A stretch of 64,000 bases of DNA from DAIOEK01 sp963708715 (GTDB taxonomy: Bacteria; Chloroflexota; Anaerolineae; Anaerolineales; Anaerolineaceae): the NCBI GenBank assembly GCA_963708715.1, contig CAVPSU010000001.1, positions 558,001-622,000 on the forward strand, written 5' to 3'. The position numbers and the translations under genes are program-made. The first letter of the stretch is position 1, and each line of letters opens with the position of its first letter. This document shows, in pieces, positions 18,350-27,093 of this stretch. The notes below the pieces were generated by a model. The model had not been told where the DNA came from and did no database searches. It saw only the letters and a program-made list of their open reading frames with translations.

Positions 18350-18600
18350 AACATCTTACCCGAAGAATAAGGTACTGATCATTTTACAGAAAGCCAGTGG
18401 TCGATGTGAACCGGCAGCGATCTTGACCCCATCCACTTCGGCGCTCCACTTTGGAGCGGATTCCTCTGGAGAGCGTTTTTTGCATAAAGAGGACGGATCT
18501 GCCCGTTATCACAGTCAGAGGTCCCGGCAGCAGTCGGGATGAAAGCAGGTGGCACCACGAATAAGCCCCTTCGTCCTGCATTGGAGAAGGGGCTGTCCTA
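18350..18600 (+). promoter_or_regulatory. T-box leader (tRNA-Ser sensing) upstream of serS
   Basis: Contains the T-box core AGGTGGCACCACG (18547-18559). The bulge reads UGGC, whose last base would pair with a G discriminator, as in tRNA-Ser. A short hairpin (GTCCCG...CGGGAT, about 18521-18540) sits where stem III is expected. The following hairpin is AGCCCCTTC (18564-18572) with GAAGGGGCT (18586-18594), but no U-tract follows. GCACC in the T-box bulge (18552-18556) can pair with GGTGC over the serS ribosome-binding site (18612-18616), so control may be translational. The stem I specifier codon was not resolved. Confidence 0.85.
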
Positions 18601-18617
18601 TACCCACTGGAGGTGCT

Positions 18618-19898
18618 ATGTTTGACATCAATCTCATTCGCGAAAAACCGGAACTCGTTAAAGAATCGCTCGTAAAGCGGCAGATGGACCCATCCCCCAT
18701 CGATACGATTCTGGAGCTGGATACAAAACGTCGTTCTCTACTGCTTGAAGTGGAGAATCTAAAAGCTGAACGAAATGCTGTCTCGAAAGAGATCGGCAAG
18801 ATGAAGGAGCAATCGGAGCGGCAACACAAAATTGACGCGATGCGGCTTCTTGGGGATAGGATCACCGAGCAGGATGAGCAGGTAAAAGCGGTAGAAGGTG
18901 AATTGGATGGGCTGGTCGCTACCATTCCCAATATGCCATCCGAGCAGGTGCCCTATGGAAAAGATGACAAAGACAACCCTGTCATTAACACGTTTGGTGA
19001 ATTGCCGGCGTTTTCCTTCACGCCCAAAGCGCATTGGGACCTTGGACCCGCGCTTGGCATCATCGATTTTGAGCAGGGAATCAAGCTGACTGGTTCCCGT
19101 TTCTATGTCCTCAATGGTGCTGGCGCACGGTTACAAAGGGCTTTGATCGCCTGGATGCTTGACCTTCACATCCGCCAGGGTTACGTGGAAAAATACACCC
19201 CTTTCATGGTCAAGAGCGATGTCCTGTTCGCCTCCGGACAGCTTCCAAAATTCAAGGACAATTTGTACCATGACGCCGAAGAAGATTTTTGGATGGTACC
19301 GACTGCCGAAGTGCCACTGACCGGGATCCACATGGGCGATTTTTTGGAAGAATCCGTCCTGCCGTTAAATTACACTGCCTATACACCCTGCTTCCGCCGG
19401 GAGAAAATGAGCGCCGGACGGGATGTGCGCGGGATAAAACGCGGGCATCAATTCGACAAGGTGGAGATGTACAAATATACTCGCCCGGAAGAATCAATGC
19501 AGGAATTGGATAAGATGGTGAATGACGCCTGCCAGACAGCAGAGTTGTTGGGCATCCCCTATCGCATCATCCAGCAATGCACCGGTGACCTTGGCTTTAA
19601 TGGCATGATTGCCTTCGATGTGGAAGTATGGGCTCCCGGCTGTGCAGAGTGGCTTGAGGTTTCCTCGATCTCCAATGTGGGTGATTTCCAGGCCCGCCGC
19701 GCCAACATCAAATACCGGCCGAAAGACGGCGGAAAACCACAATTCGTTCACACCCTGAATGGATCGGGGCTTGGTTTACCACGCACTCTGATTGCCGTGA
19801 TGGAGAATTACCAGCAGGAAGATGGGTCGATACGCGTCCCGAATGTCCTTAAACCCTGGATGGGCGGGATAGAAGTTATCTCACCAATCCCACTATGA
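18618..19898 (+). CDS. serS: Serine--tRNA ligase
   Basis: Class II aminoacyl-tRNA synthetase charging tRNA-Ser (and tRNA-Sec where present), 426 residues, normal length. An N-terminal coiled coil (about 30-100) binds tRNA. Motif 2 is FRREKMSAGRDVRG and motif 3 is GSGLGLPRTLIAVMENYQQ. The true start is the ATG at 18618 (MFDINLIREKPELV), with GGAGGTG at 18609-18615; the frame is open further upstream only because the leader happens to lack stops. Controlled by the T-box leader. It overlaps the next gene by 4 bases (ATGA), so the two are translationally coupled. Confidence 0.97.
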   Translation: MFDINLIREKPELVKESLVKRQMDPSPIDTILELDTKRRSLLLEVENLKAERNAVSKEIGKMKEQSERQHKIDAMRLLGDRITEQDEQVKAVEGELDGLVATIPNMPSEQVPYGKDDKDNPVINTFGELPAFSFTPKAHWDLGPALGIIDFEQGIKLTGSRFYVLNGAGARLQRALIAWMLDLHIRQGYVEKYTPFMVKSDVLFASGQLPKFKDNLYHDAEEDFWMVPTAEVPLTGIHMGDFLEESVLPLNYTAYTPCFRREKMSAGRDVRGIKRGHQFDKVEMYKYTRPEESMQELDKMVNDACQTAELLGIPYRIIQQCTGDLGFNGMIAFDVEVWAPGCAEWLEVSSISNVGDFQARRANIKYRPKDGGKPQFVHTLNGSGLGLPRTLIAVMENYQQEDGSIRVPNVLKPWMGGIEVISPIPL

Positions 19899-20395
19899 AT
19901 CCTCTCCTTGAATTAGGAGTGGTTGGGCTGGTCGCTGGAACCATGGTGGTCAGTTGGTTTGGATTGATCATCCCCGTTTTTCCAGGATTGAATATCATAT
20001 GGCTTGCTGCCCTCGGATGGGGTATTTATAAAAGCTTTGCCTGGCCTGCCTGGCTGATATTCGCTTTTATCACTCTCCTGATGATCGCCGGTAATTGGAT
20101 GGATAACATTTTTGTCAGTGGCAAGGCGCGTCTTACAGGAGCTAGTTGGTGGTCCATCCTGGCTGGCAACCTGCTTGGCATACTGGGGGCGATTCTGTTA
20201 CCGCCCCTGGGTGGGTTGCTATTCGCTGTGCTGGGCGTCCTGGTGGTAGAGCTTCTCCGCCACAATGATTGGCGAAAGGCGTTACATATCTCGAAAGAAA
20301 TGCTCTTCGGTTTTGGCTGGGCTATCCTAGGTCGATTAAGTATCGGAGCGGTGATGATCTTCCTTTGGATTCTCTGGGCATACCAGATTGTCTAA
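19895..20395 (+). CDS. DUF456 membrane protein
   Basis: 166 residues with about five hydrophobic segments. The N-terminal FGLIIPVFPGLNIIWLAALG and a central LGAILLPPLGGLLFAVLGVL match the DUF456 family, small inner-membrane proteins of unknown role. It starts inside the serS stop codon, so it shares the serS transcript and T-box control. The pairing may be incidental. Confidence 0.8.
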   Translation: MNPLLELGVVGLVAGTMVVSWFGLIIPVFPGLNIIWLAALGWGIYKSFAWPAWLIFAFITLLMIAGNWMDNIFVSGKARLTGASWWSILAGNLLGILGAILLPPLGGLLFAVLGVLVVELLRHNDWRKALHISKEMLFGFGWAILGRLSIGAVMIFLWILWAYQIV

Positions 20396-20595
20396 CACCG
20401 AATCAACTCCACACAAATAACCTCAGCTGTAAAAGGTATTCAATTGGATCAATATCCTCCTCCGATCCCATTCGAGGGAGGATAAATGGTGGCGGACTCA
20501 GCTTAGATGCGGAATAATCTGAATTTTAGTCCATTCAAGCTCCATGCAAAGCAATTTACTATAATAAAAGTAAAAGAATAACTTTGAGGTGATTC
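20396..20595. other. intergenic; candidate -10 for the ABC transporter gene
   Basis: A TATAAT at 20560-20565 lacks a matching -35. ATCCTCC/GGAGGAT at about 20453-20482 could form a weak hairpin after the DUF456 gene. No RNA gene was seen. Confidence 0.35.
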
Positions 20596-22527
20596 ATGCA
20601 GGGTCGTGGTAAAGGCGGGCTGAAGAGCATCATCTCAGCACCGGATGAAAAACCGAAAGTCACCCTATCACTACTTAATCGGGTGTTGAAATATTCCCTT
20701 CCTTATCGGAAGCTGATCATAGGGGCGCTGGTCACGATTCTGGCGCATACTGCGCTCACTGTGTTTACCCCGCTGATCATGCGTGATCTGATCGACCAGA
20801 CCATCCCCCAGAAAAATATACCTCGTTTACTCATGCTCGCGATCGCCCTTCTATTCATTCCTATCATTATTGGCGGGTTCAATGTCCTCCAGAGACGGCT
20901 GACAGCCAGGATCGGCGAAGGTGTGATCTATGACCTGCGCATTTCACTTTATGCCGCCTTGCAACGCATGTCTCTCCGCTTCTTCACCAATACCAAGGTT
21001 GGCGAGTTAATGAGCCGGTTAAACAATGATGTGGTCGGCGCACAAAACGCGATCAGCAATACCATCGTCGGGATCATCACGAATATCATTCAGGGCATAG
21101 TTATTCTGGTGGTTATGCTCAGTCTGGAATGGCGGCTCACATTGATCAGCGTTGCCATTCTTCCGCTTTTTATTTTCGCAACCCGCTCGATGGGATCCCG
21201 ATTGCGAGACATCGCACGCAGGCAGATGGAAGCGAATGCTCACATCAATGCGCTGATGGGTGAGACCCTTAACATTGGTGGAGCGCTTCTTGTGAAATTA
21301 TTCGGACGTAACACGTTCGAAGTGGATCGATTTAGCCAACGGGCGCAGTCTGTGCGCGATCTGGGTGTGCAACGGGCATTTATGGGTTCCATATTTATCA
21401 CTCTGGTTGGTTTAGTCACCGCGATCGGTACTTCCCTGGTGTATGGATTGGGTGGTTATTTTGTGATCAGGGGTGAATTTTCCATAGGCACTATCATTGC
21501 GCTCGGTGCCTATCTAGGAACGCTCTATGGGGCATTACAAAACCTGACCAATGCGCCGGTTGAATTTTCCACGTCCATGGTCAGTTTTGAACGCGTTTTT
21601 GAAGTCATCGACCTCCCTGTTGATATCCCTGAAAAAGAATCAGCATTGGAGCTTGACGACATCAAAGGCGAGATCGATTTTCAAGATGTCACTTTCCTAT
21701 ATAAGATTGGCGATGAATTCCTGTTGAGTGATGTTCACCGATATGGCAGCCTGGATACAGTCACAACCGTTTTATCAGGTCCATCTGAAACAACTGAAAG
21801 CGAGCTGACTGCTGTTCGGAGTCAGGCTCGCGGAAATGCGCTGGAACATGTCACTTTTCATGTAGAGCCGGGACAATTGGTTGCGCTGGTTGGACCAAGC
21901 GGCGCGGGTAAAACCACGCTAACCTATCTGATTCCCCGCCTGTATGACCCAACCGAGGGAGTCATCTGCATCGATGGTCATGATCTAAAAGAAGTTAAAC
22001 TCGAATCCCTTTCCAGGCAGATCGGGATGGTCACACAGGAGACCTATTTATTCCACGATACGATCCGAACGAATCTTCAATATGCCCGATTGGAAGCCAC
22101 CCAAATCGAAATGGAAGAGGCTTGCAAGATAGCCAATATCCACCATTTCATCAAAGACCTGCCCGGTGGCTATGACACGATCGTGGGTGAACGCGGATAT
22201 CGTCTTAGTGGGGGTGAGAAACAACGTCTTGCTCTGGCAAGGGTAATTCTCAAGGATCCGAAGATCCTCGTTTTGGATGAAGCGACCAGCAGCCTGGACA
22301 GCGAATCGGAAAAATTAATTCAGGAGGCTTTAAAACGGGTCATGGCGAAAAGAACCAGTATTGTCATTGCCCACCGGCTCAGTACCATTCTGGCTGCTGA
22401 TTTGATCCTGGTTATAGATCGCGGGGAGATTGTCGAACGCGGTGTCCATTCAGACCTGCTCGCGCAGAATGGTCTTTACGCCAAACTGTATAAAACGCAA
22501 TTTAGAAAAGATAGCTCGAATGCTTAA
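20596..22527 (+). CDS. ABC exporter half-transporter (membrane plus ATPase) with an ATPase-domain insertion
   Basis: 643 residues. Membrane domain with six helices (about 40-330), then an ATPase domain with Walker A GPSGAGKTTLTYL (near 432), signature LSGGEKQR, Walker B KILVLDEATSSLD and switch IAHRLST. Probably a dimeric exporter of lipid, peptide or drug type; substrate unknown. Between the first ATPase strand (QDVTFLYKIGDEF) and the usual LEHVTFHVEPG strand there are about 38 extra residues, roughly 376-413, rich in Ser, Thr and Glu. GAGGTGA at 20586 supports the start. Confidence 0.92.
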   Translation: MQGRGKGGLKSIISAPDEKPKVTLSLLNRVLKYSLPYRKLIIGALVTILAHTALTVFTPLIMRDLIDQTIPQKNIPRLLMLAIALLFIPIIIGGFNVLQRRLTARIGEGVIYDLRISLYAALQRMSLRFFTNTKVGELMSRLNNDVVGAQNAISNTIVGIITNIIQGIVILVVMLSLEWRLTLISVAILPLFIFATRSMGSRLRDIARRQMEANAHINALMGETLNIGGALLVKLFGRNTFEVDRFSQRAQSVRDLGVQRAFMGSIFITLVGLVTAIGTSLVYGLGGYFVIRGEFSIGTIIALGAYLGTLYGALQNLTNAPVEFSTSMVSFERVFEVIDLPVDIPEKESALELDDIKGEIDFQDVTFLYKIGDEFLLSDVHRYGSLDTVTTVLSGPSETTESELTAVRSQARGNALEHVTFHVEPGQLVALVGPSGAGKTTLTYLIPRLYDPTEGVICIDGHDLKEVKLESLSRQIGMVTQETYLFHDTIRTNLQYARLEATQIEMEEACKIANIHHFIKDLPGGYDTIVGERGYRLSGGEKQRLALARVILKDPKILVLDEATSSLDSESEKLIQEALKRVMAKRTSIVIAHRLSTILAADLILVIDRGEIVERGVHSDLLAQNGLYAKLYKTQFRKDSSNA

Positions 22528-22588
22528 GTCGGATCAAGAAACAACCATCGCCGAATGAAAGTAGACCCAAGCATGGGTACCCATTTGT

Positions 22589-23005
22589 TTACCCCTCAAT
22601 GATCTCATAGCGAGAATGAATGGTAACCGCTTTGGAAAGCATTGCTTGGGCGGGACAATACCGTTCTTCCGATAATTGGATCGCTCGTTCTGCCGCTGCC
22701 GGGTCAACACTTTTCCCGGTGATCTGGTACACGATCTCGATATCGGTAAATACTTTGGGATGTTCTGTGGCGCGTTTAGCGTCAACAGTCACATTGAATG
22801 CGGAAACCTGTTGCCGTTTCTTGGTCAGGATGGATATCACATCCATTGCTGTGCATCCTGCCAACCCAATGGCAATCAATTCCATCGGTCTGAATCCTTC
22901 ACAGGCGCCGCCTTCTTCAGTTTTTGCGTCCAGCGGCAGGGTAAAACCGCTGTTTGATGTCCCATCGAAACGCATGTTCTTAATCCAGGTTACATTCGCA
23001 TCCAT
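22589..23005 (-). CDS. OsmC/Ohr-family thiol peroxidase-like protein
   Basis: About 138 residues. Two conserved cysteines, one in LAGCTAMDV and one in EERYCPAQAML, match the OsmC family, which reduces organic peroxides using a reactive Cys pair. The ATG at 23005 is chosen over a GTG 12 bases upstream because GGAGGG lies 5 bases before it. It follows a two-domain thioredoxin-like gene by 15 bases; that protein is a plausible reductant. Confidence 0.92.
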   Translation of the reverse strand: MDANVTWIKNMRFDGTSNSGFTLPLDAKTEEGGACEGFRPMELIAIGLAGCTAMDVISILTKKRQQVSAFNVTVDAKRATEHPKVFTDIEIVYQITGKSVDPAAAERAIQLSEERYCPAQAMLSKAVTIHSRYEIIEG

Positions 23006-23020
23006 AATTCCCTCCACTTT

Positions 23021-23689
23021 TCAGCCAGCCAGTGATTTTCTGATCTCGTCCACCAACATTTCTTCCGGACCGGAACCGACCATCGTGAATGTCCCCTCAT
23101 TTATTGTAGTGTGAGGAACGCCACTCACTTGATATCTGGCAGATAACTCATTGAATTCTGTTGATTCGATCATATCCGCCGTGACAAATATGTTTTCCAA
23201 TGCCATTGCATGGGCGAGAGTCACCGCCCTGGGACAATATGGACAGCTTGGAGTTACAAATACCTGCAAATGGATATTTCGATCCAAAGTTTGAAGGAAT
23301 TCGCGGGTTGCTGGTTTGAGACCTGAATCACGCCGGGAAACAAGGATAATATCGTTTATCAAGGATGTAAACTCATGTCCGGCTGGGATCCCATAAAACC
23401 GGATCCCGAAATCAATGATTTGCTCATGTTCTGAACCAGTTAAAACGATAGCCGGAGTCTTGTCTACGCCGTACCTCGCCGCCATTTCAGAGTGATACTC
23501 CATATCAAACGAATCCATGCTCAACATGGAATGCAGAGGAATGATCTCTTCCAATAATTGCCGGGTTTGCGAGCAATAATCGCAGCGCTCCTTGCTTTCA
23601 AAAAAGAGAATCTTAACCGAATGGGCGAGATTCTCATCAAGAACACCCTTCACTTGAGCGGTAATCTCATCATTCAACATCCGTTCCAT
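23021..23689 (-). CDS. Two-domain glutaredoxin/thioredoxin-like protein disulfide oxidoreductase
   Basis: 222 residues containing two thioredoxin folds, each with a CxxC: CDYC near residue 36 and CPYC near 149. This layout matches the archaeal-type PDO family, which catalyses thiol-disulfide exchange in the cytoplasm. Conserved cis-Pro contexts are KTPAIVL and GVPHTTI. AGGAG lies 4 bases before the ATG. It is in line with the downstream osmC-like gene and with upstream zinc-ribbon, anti-sigma and sigma genes, suggesting a redox-response unit. Confidence 0.88.
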   Translation of the reverse strand: MERMLNDEITAQVKGVLDENLAHSVKILFFESKERCDYCSQTRQLLEEIIPLHSMLSMDSFDMEYHSEMAARYGVDKTPAIVLTGSEHEQIIDFGIRFYGIPAGHEFTSLINDIILVSRRDSGLKPATREFLQTLDRNIHLQVFVTPSCPYCPRAVTLAHAMALENIFVTADMIESTEFNELSARYQVSGVPHTTINEGTFTMVGSGPEEMLVDEIRKSLAG

Positions 23690-23725
23690 ATGGCTCCTTC
23701 ATCAAAACTTGATGGTAGAAAATTA

Positions 23726-23920
23726 TCAGGTAAAGCAACTGGCTTCAACATACCCGCACTCATTACAAACCAAATTTAGGAAATGGTCATATTGAAGTTG
23801 ACCTTTTTCACAGGCAGGACATTTTCGATCACTTGGAACGATCTTTTCCACCATGGGCAGGCTGTCCGACCAGGCAGTTTTCTCGTCCTCGGATTTGTTT
23901 TTCTTTTGAAATTCAGCCAT
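23726..23920 (-). CDS. Small zinc-ribbon protein
   Basis: 64 residues. A charged N-terminus is followed by CPAC and CNECG, a four-cysteine zinc ribbon. Its start codon shares one base with the stop of the anti-sigma gene (TAATG), so translation is coupled. Function unknown; a redox-sensitive zinc site or nucleic-acid binding are both possible. Confidence 0.7.
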   Translation of the reverse strand: MAEFQKKNKSEDEKTAWSDSLPMVEKIVPSDRKCPACEKGQLQYDHFLNLVCNECGYVEASCFT

Positions 23921-24183
23921 TATTGCTCTGGGAAATAATCATCAAGCTGAAGGGTGTGAAGCAATCGTTCTACCATTGGTCCGGGTGCCTGTTGATCTTC
24001 ACCGCGTTGATGATACAAAGAAATCGTTTTTCGAGTCGTATCCACTACTATCCTGCAGTGATTACAATCCTGGATATGCGCTTCGATATCTTTCCGAAGC
24101 GCCTGAGGAATATCTCCATCCAGATAGTCACAAAGACTATCGAGCAAATCGTGACAATTTTTTGTTTCTTCCAGATCACTCAT
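23920..24183 (-). CDS. Zinc-finger anti-sigma factor
   Basis: 87 residues, no membrane segment. HIQDCNHC gives the H-x3-C-x2-C motif of zinc-binding anti-sigma factors, with another Cys/His pair near the N-terminus (NCHDLLDSLCDYL). It overlaps the sigma-factor gene by 8 bases, the usual arrangement for a cytoplasmic anti-sigma. If it behaves like RsrA/ChrR, thiol oxidation or another stress would release the sigma factor; this is inferred from the family and context. Confidence 0.85.
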   Translation of the reverse strand: MSDLEETKNCHDLLDSLCDYLDGDIPQALRKDIEAHIQDCNHCRIVVDTTRKTISLYHQRGEDQQAPGPMVERLLHTLQLDDYFPEQ

Positions 24184-24775
24184 AATTCACCGATAGCTTC
24201 TCTCGAAAATAACCGGACAGATCCTCACGTAAATGCAGCCTGGCTCTTAGCAATCTTGTTTTTACTGCCATTTCAGTAATGCCAAGGGAAGCTGCCGTCT
24301 CGCGGATGGAAAGATCTTCAATATCCCGCAAGATAAATACAAGCCTTAATTTCTCAGGTAACAATGAAATTGCTTCATCCAATTTACCTTTTAATTCATC
24401 CTTAAGAAATGATTCCTCTGGCAGATCACCCCAATCGATGACTTCTTTTGGTTCAATCGTGTCTTCACCATCTTCAACTGCATCCAGTGAACTCGCAATC
24501 CGCTTTGCTTTCCTCAAGATCATCAGAGATTCATTAATTGCTATCCGATAAATCCAGGTGGAAAGTGTTGATAATTCTTTAAATCCCTGAATACCTTTAA
24601 AAGCTTTTACAAAGGTTTCCTGTAATACATCCTCGGCATCCTGCTCTGTCCCAAGCATATTCAACGCCAAGCGGTAGATCGGAGAAGAGTATTGTTCAAC
24701 AAGATGTGCAAACTCTGCCCGATCTCCTGATTGTAATTTCTCCAATGATATGGCTGCTTTTTCTTGATCCTTCAT
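24176..24775 (-). CDS. ECF-type RNA polymerase sigma factor
   Basis: 199 residues. Region 2 includes AEDVLQETFVKAFKGIQGF and STWIYRIAINE, and region 4 includes LPEKLRLVFILRDIEDLSI followed by a helix-turn-helix (ETAASLGITEMAVKTRLLRA). It would direct RNA polymerase to a stress regulon and is held by the overlapping anti-sigma. The intergenic gap after tsaD is only 29 bases. No autoregulatory promoter motif was recognised. Confidence 0.95.
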   Translation of the reverse strand: MKDQEKAAISLEKLQSGDRAEFAHLVEQYSSPIYRLALNMLGTEQDAEDVLQETFVKAFKGIQGFKELSTLSTWIYRIAINESLMILRKAKRIASSLDAVEDGEDTIEPKEVIDWGDLPEESFLKDELKGKLDEAISLLPEKLRLVFILRDIEDLSIRETAASLGITEMAVKTRLLRARLHLREDLSGYFREKLSVNYE

Positions 24776-24804
24776 TTGGATGTATCCAATTTTAAAAAGT
24801 TACA

Positions 24805-25848
24805 TCATCCAATCAATGGCCAGGTAGGTAGCGCATCAAGATCATATGCAGATCGTTGACCACTGATGAGGCGATAATATCCGGCACAGCCGATCATGGC
24901 GGCATTATCCGTACAAAGCGAAATATGAGGGATATGTACAGGCAGGTAGGAATGAAGAGTGAATGCCTGACGAAGTGTTTTATTCGCCGATACCCCTCCA
25001 GCAACAATGATCTCCTTCGAACCGAATTCTGCGGCTGCTTTAATTGTCTTGGTCACCAGAGTATCAACTACGGCAGCCTGAAAACTGGCAGCCATGTCCG
25101 CTACTGGTAGCGGTTTGCCAGCCGATTCGAATTGTTTTACCATCCGCAGAACGGCTGTTTTTAGACCACTAAAGGAAAAGTCCCAGGCATTATCCAGTTT
25201 TGCCCTTGGGAAATTGAAAGCCTTCGGATCGCCGCCTTCCGCTGCAAGTTGTATGGATGGACCTCCGGGATAGGATAAGCCAAGTAAACGGGCTACCTTA
25301 TCAAATGCTTCACCTGCAGCGTCATCCTGGGTCTTACCCAACTGTTGGTACTGAAGATGACCTTTGATCAAAATCAGTTCAGTATGCCCACCGGAGACTA
25401 GTAACGCCATCAGCGGAAATTTGGGTTCCACTGGAGGTTTGGTTCCTGGTGGAAAACTGGAAGCCGAATAGACCCAGGCTGAATAAATGTGTCCTTCGAG
25501 ATGGTTCACTCCGATCAGAGGGATATTTCGACTTAACGCCAGACCTTTAGCCATATTTAAGCCAACAACCAGCGATCCTGCCAGTCCCGGTCCCTGCGTC
25601 ACAGCAATGGCGTCGATCTCCTGCAAGGTAATGTGCGCCTGATGTAACGCCTGGTCCACAACGCCATAGATCGTACGTATATGCTGACGCGAAGCCACTT
25701 CGGGGAAAACACCTCCATATTGAGCGTGTAGGTCGATCTGAGATGCGATGGTATTGGAATATAGCCTGCGTCCGTCTTCAAGAACCGCCGCTGCTGTTTC
25801 ATCACAGGACGATTCAATCCCTAATATTCTGGTAGGTATGTCTGCCAT
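24805..25848 (-). CDS. tsaD: tRNA N6-adenosine threonylcarbamoyltransferase
   Basis: Transfers threonylcarbamoyl to A37 of ANN-decoding tRNAs, together with TsaB and TsaE (not in this window). 347 residues from the chosen start. N-terminal RILGIESSCDETAAAV, metal-binding HLEGHIYSAW, and C-terminal GGVSANKTLR are diagnostic. The ATG at 25848 is preferred to an upstream in-frame one because GAAAGGA precedes it. It begins 2 bases after the M24 peptidase stop. Confidence 0.97.
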   Translation of the reverse strand: MADIPTRILGIESSCDETAAAVLEDGRRLYSNTIASQIDLHAQYGGVFPEVASRQHIRTIYGVVDQALHQAHITLQEIDAIAVTQGPGLAGSLVVGLNMAKGLALSRNIPLIGVNHLEGHIYSAWVYSASSFPPGTKPPVEPKFPLMALLVSGGHTELILIKGHLQYQQLGKTQDDAAGEAFDKVARLLGLSYPGGPSIQLAAEGGDPKAFNFPRAKLDNAWDFSFSGLKTAVLRMVKQFESAGKPLPVADMAASFQAAVVDTLVTKTIKAAAEFGSKEIIVAGGVSANKTLRQAFTLHSYLPVHIPHISLCTDNAAMIGCAGYYRLISGQRSAYDLDALPTWPLIG

Positions 25849-25850
25849 GC

Positions 25851-27083
25851 TTATCCTTTCATGGGTAGGACCAAATCCATCGGATAATCGACACATTTTA
25901 TAATAGTGCCATCCATATCTATATAATACGTATCCTCGATACGGACTCCCATTCCTTTGTCAGGGTAGTATAAGCCGGGTTCGATGGTGAAGACCATACC
26001 GGGAGCTAAAATATCATTGGACGCAGCCAATACGCTAAACCAGGGCTGCTCATGCACGTTCAGACCAAGACCGTGCGCCAGGCTGTGATTGTATCCATCG
26101 GTGGTATTTGGATCCGTCTGGACTGTCGGGTGCCCCATTTTTTCAAACATATCGCAGGTCATTTTCTGATAATCCAGGCAGGGTGTCCCAGATTTCAATG
26201 CCGGAACGATGGTATCGTACACCTCCCTCACTTGGTCGTACAAGGCTTGAGCAGCTTCAGGAGCATAACCCAGGCACCAGGTGCGTGTGAAGTCATAAAA
26301 ATAACCTCCGCCTTTTTCGCATGGATAGATATCAAAACAAATGGTTTTACCCAGAGTGATCTGATCGGTAGGTGTGCCGCTGGAGTGTCCGATCGCCGCA
26401 TCGCGCCCAATCGAGAAGATGGTGTCTTCCGGATTTTCGGCGCCTTCCTCTGCCAGCCAGAGATTGATACGGCTCTTCAAATCTGCCACCGTCAGCGGTT
26501 TTCCTTCATGGTGTAGGACCTCGCCCTTTACTGATCGTGTTTGGAGGAAATCAGCCACCCGACCAACCACTTTTGTTGTCACCTTTCCCATCTGGATGAT
26601 GCGATCCAATTCGGCTTTATCTTTGGTAACCCTCGCCTTACTGACCACCGATTTGTCAGTTACTCCAACCAATTCAATGTCGGGCATCAATTCTTGCAGG
26701 AAATGCAGTGCCTTCCAGATCGAGCTGAGTTCAACTACACCCATGACAGCGACTTTTCCATGCGTCAATCCGGCTTTTTCAAATGTGAGGCGAATCATCT
26801 GCGCTTCGGCAAGATGTTTGTCCCCGTGAGATGCTTCCAAAACATTGAAATAATTAAAATCAGAAATTGTATGGATTTGAAGACCAGATTTTGCCGCTTC
26901 TTCCCTTTCCAGCGGATTGACACACATGATGGGGGAAGTCCCCTGCTTTTTCACCAGAATAGCTTCACTGAAATGCCCGCCTCCAGTTAGATAAACCATT
27001 GGCGGATTATGGAATCCATTGCCAAGGACGAGCAGTCCATCGAATCCGTCATGCTTCATCAGTGCGTCAATTTCTTTTTTCAT
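25851..27083 (-). CDS. M24-family metallopeptidase (Xaa-Pro peptidase-like)
   Basis: 410 residues, cytoplasmic. An N-terminal creatinase-like domain (about 1-160) precedes the pita-bread catalytic domain. Metal ligands are visible: Asp in FDIYP, Asp in YFYDFTRTWCLG, His in SLAHGLGLNVHEQP, Glu in FTIEPGLYYP and Glu in GVRIEDTYY. GAGGAA precedes the start. It likely removes an N-terminal residue before proline, but M24 members vary in substrate. It lies between selA and tsaD in a tight operon. Confidence 0.9.
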   Translation of the reverse strand: MKKEIDALMKHDGFDGLLVLGNGFHNPPMVYLTGGGHFSEAILVKKQGTSPIMCVNPLEREEAAKSGLQIHTISDFNYFNVLEASHGDKHLAEAQMIRLTFEKAGLTHGKVAVMGVVELSSIWKALHFLQELMPDIELVGVTDKSVVSKARVTKDKAELDRIIQMGKVTTKVVGRVADFLQTRSVKGEVLHHEGKPLTVADLKSRINLWLAEEGAENPEDTIFSIGRDAAIGHSSGTPTDQITLGKTICFDIYPCEKGGGYFYDFTRTWCLGYAPEAAQALYDQVREVYDTIVPALKSGTPCLDYQKMTCDMFEKMGHPTVQTDPNTTDGYNHSLAHGLGLNVHEQPWFSVLAASNDILAPGMVFTIEPGLYYPDKGMGVRIEDTYYIDMDGTIIKCVDYPMDLVLPMKG

Positions 27084-27093
27084 TTATTTTTCC

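Noticed and set aside
18549..18617. Upstream start for serS
   Set aside because: The frame is open through the T-box hairpin by chance. GGAGGTG and the conserved MFDINLIRE start place translation at 18618.
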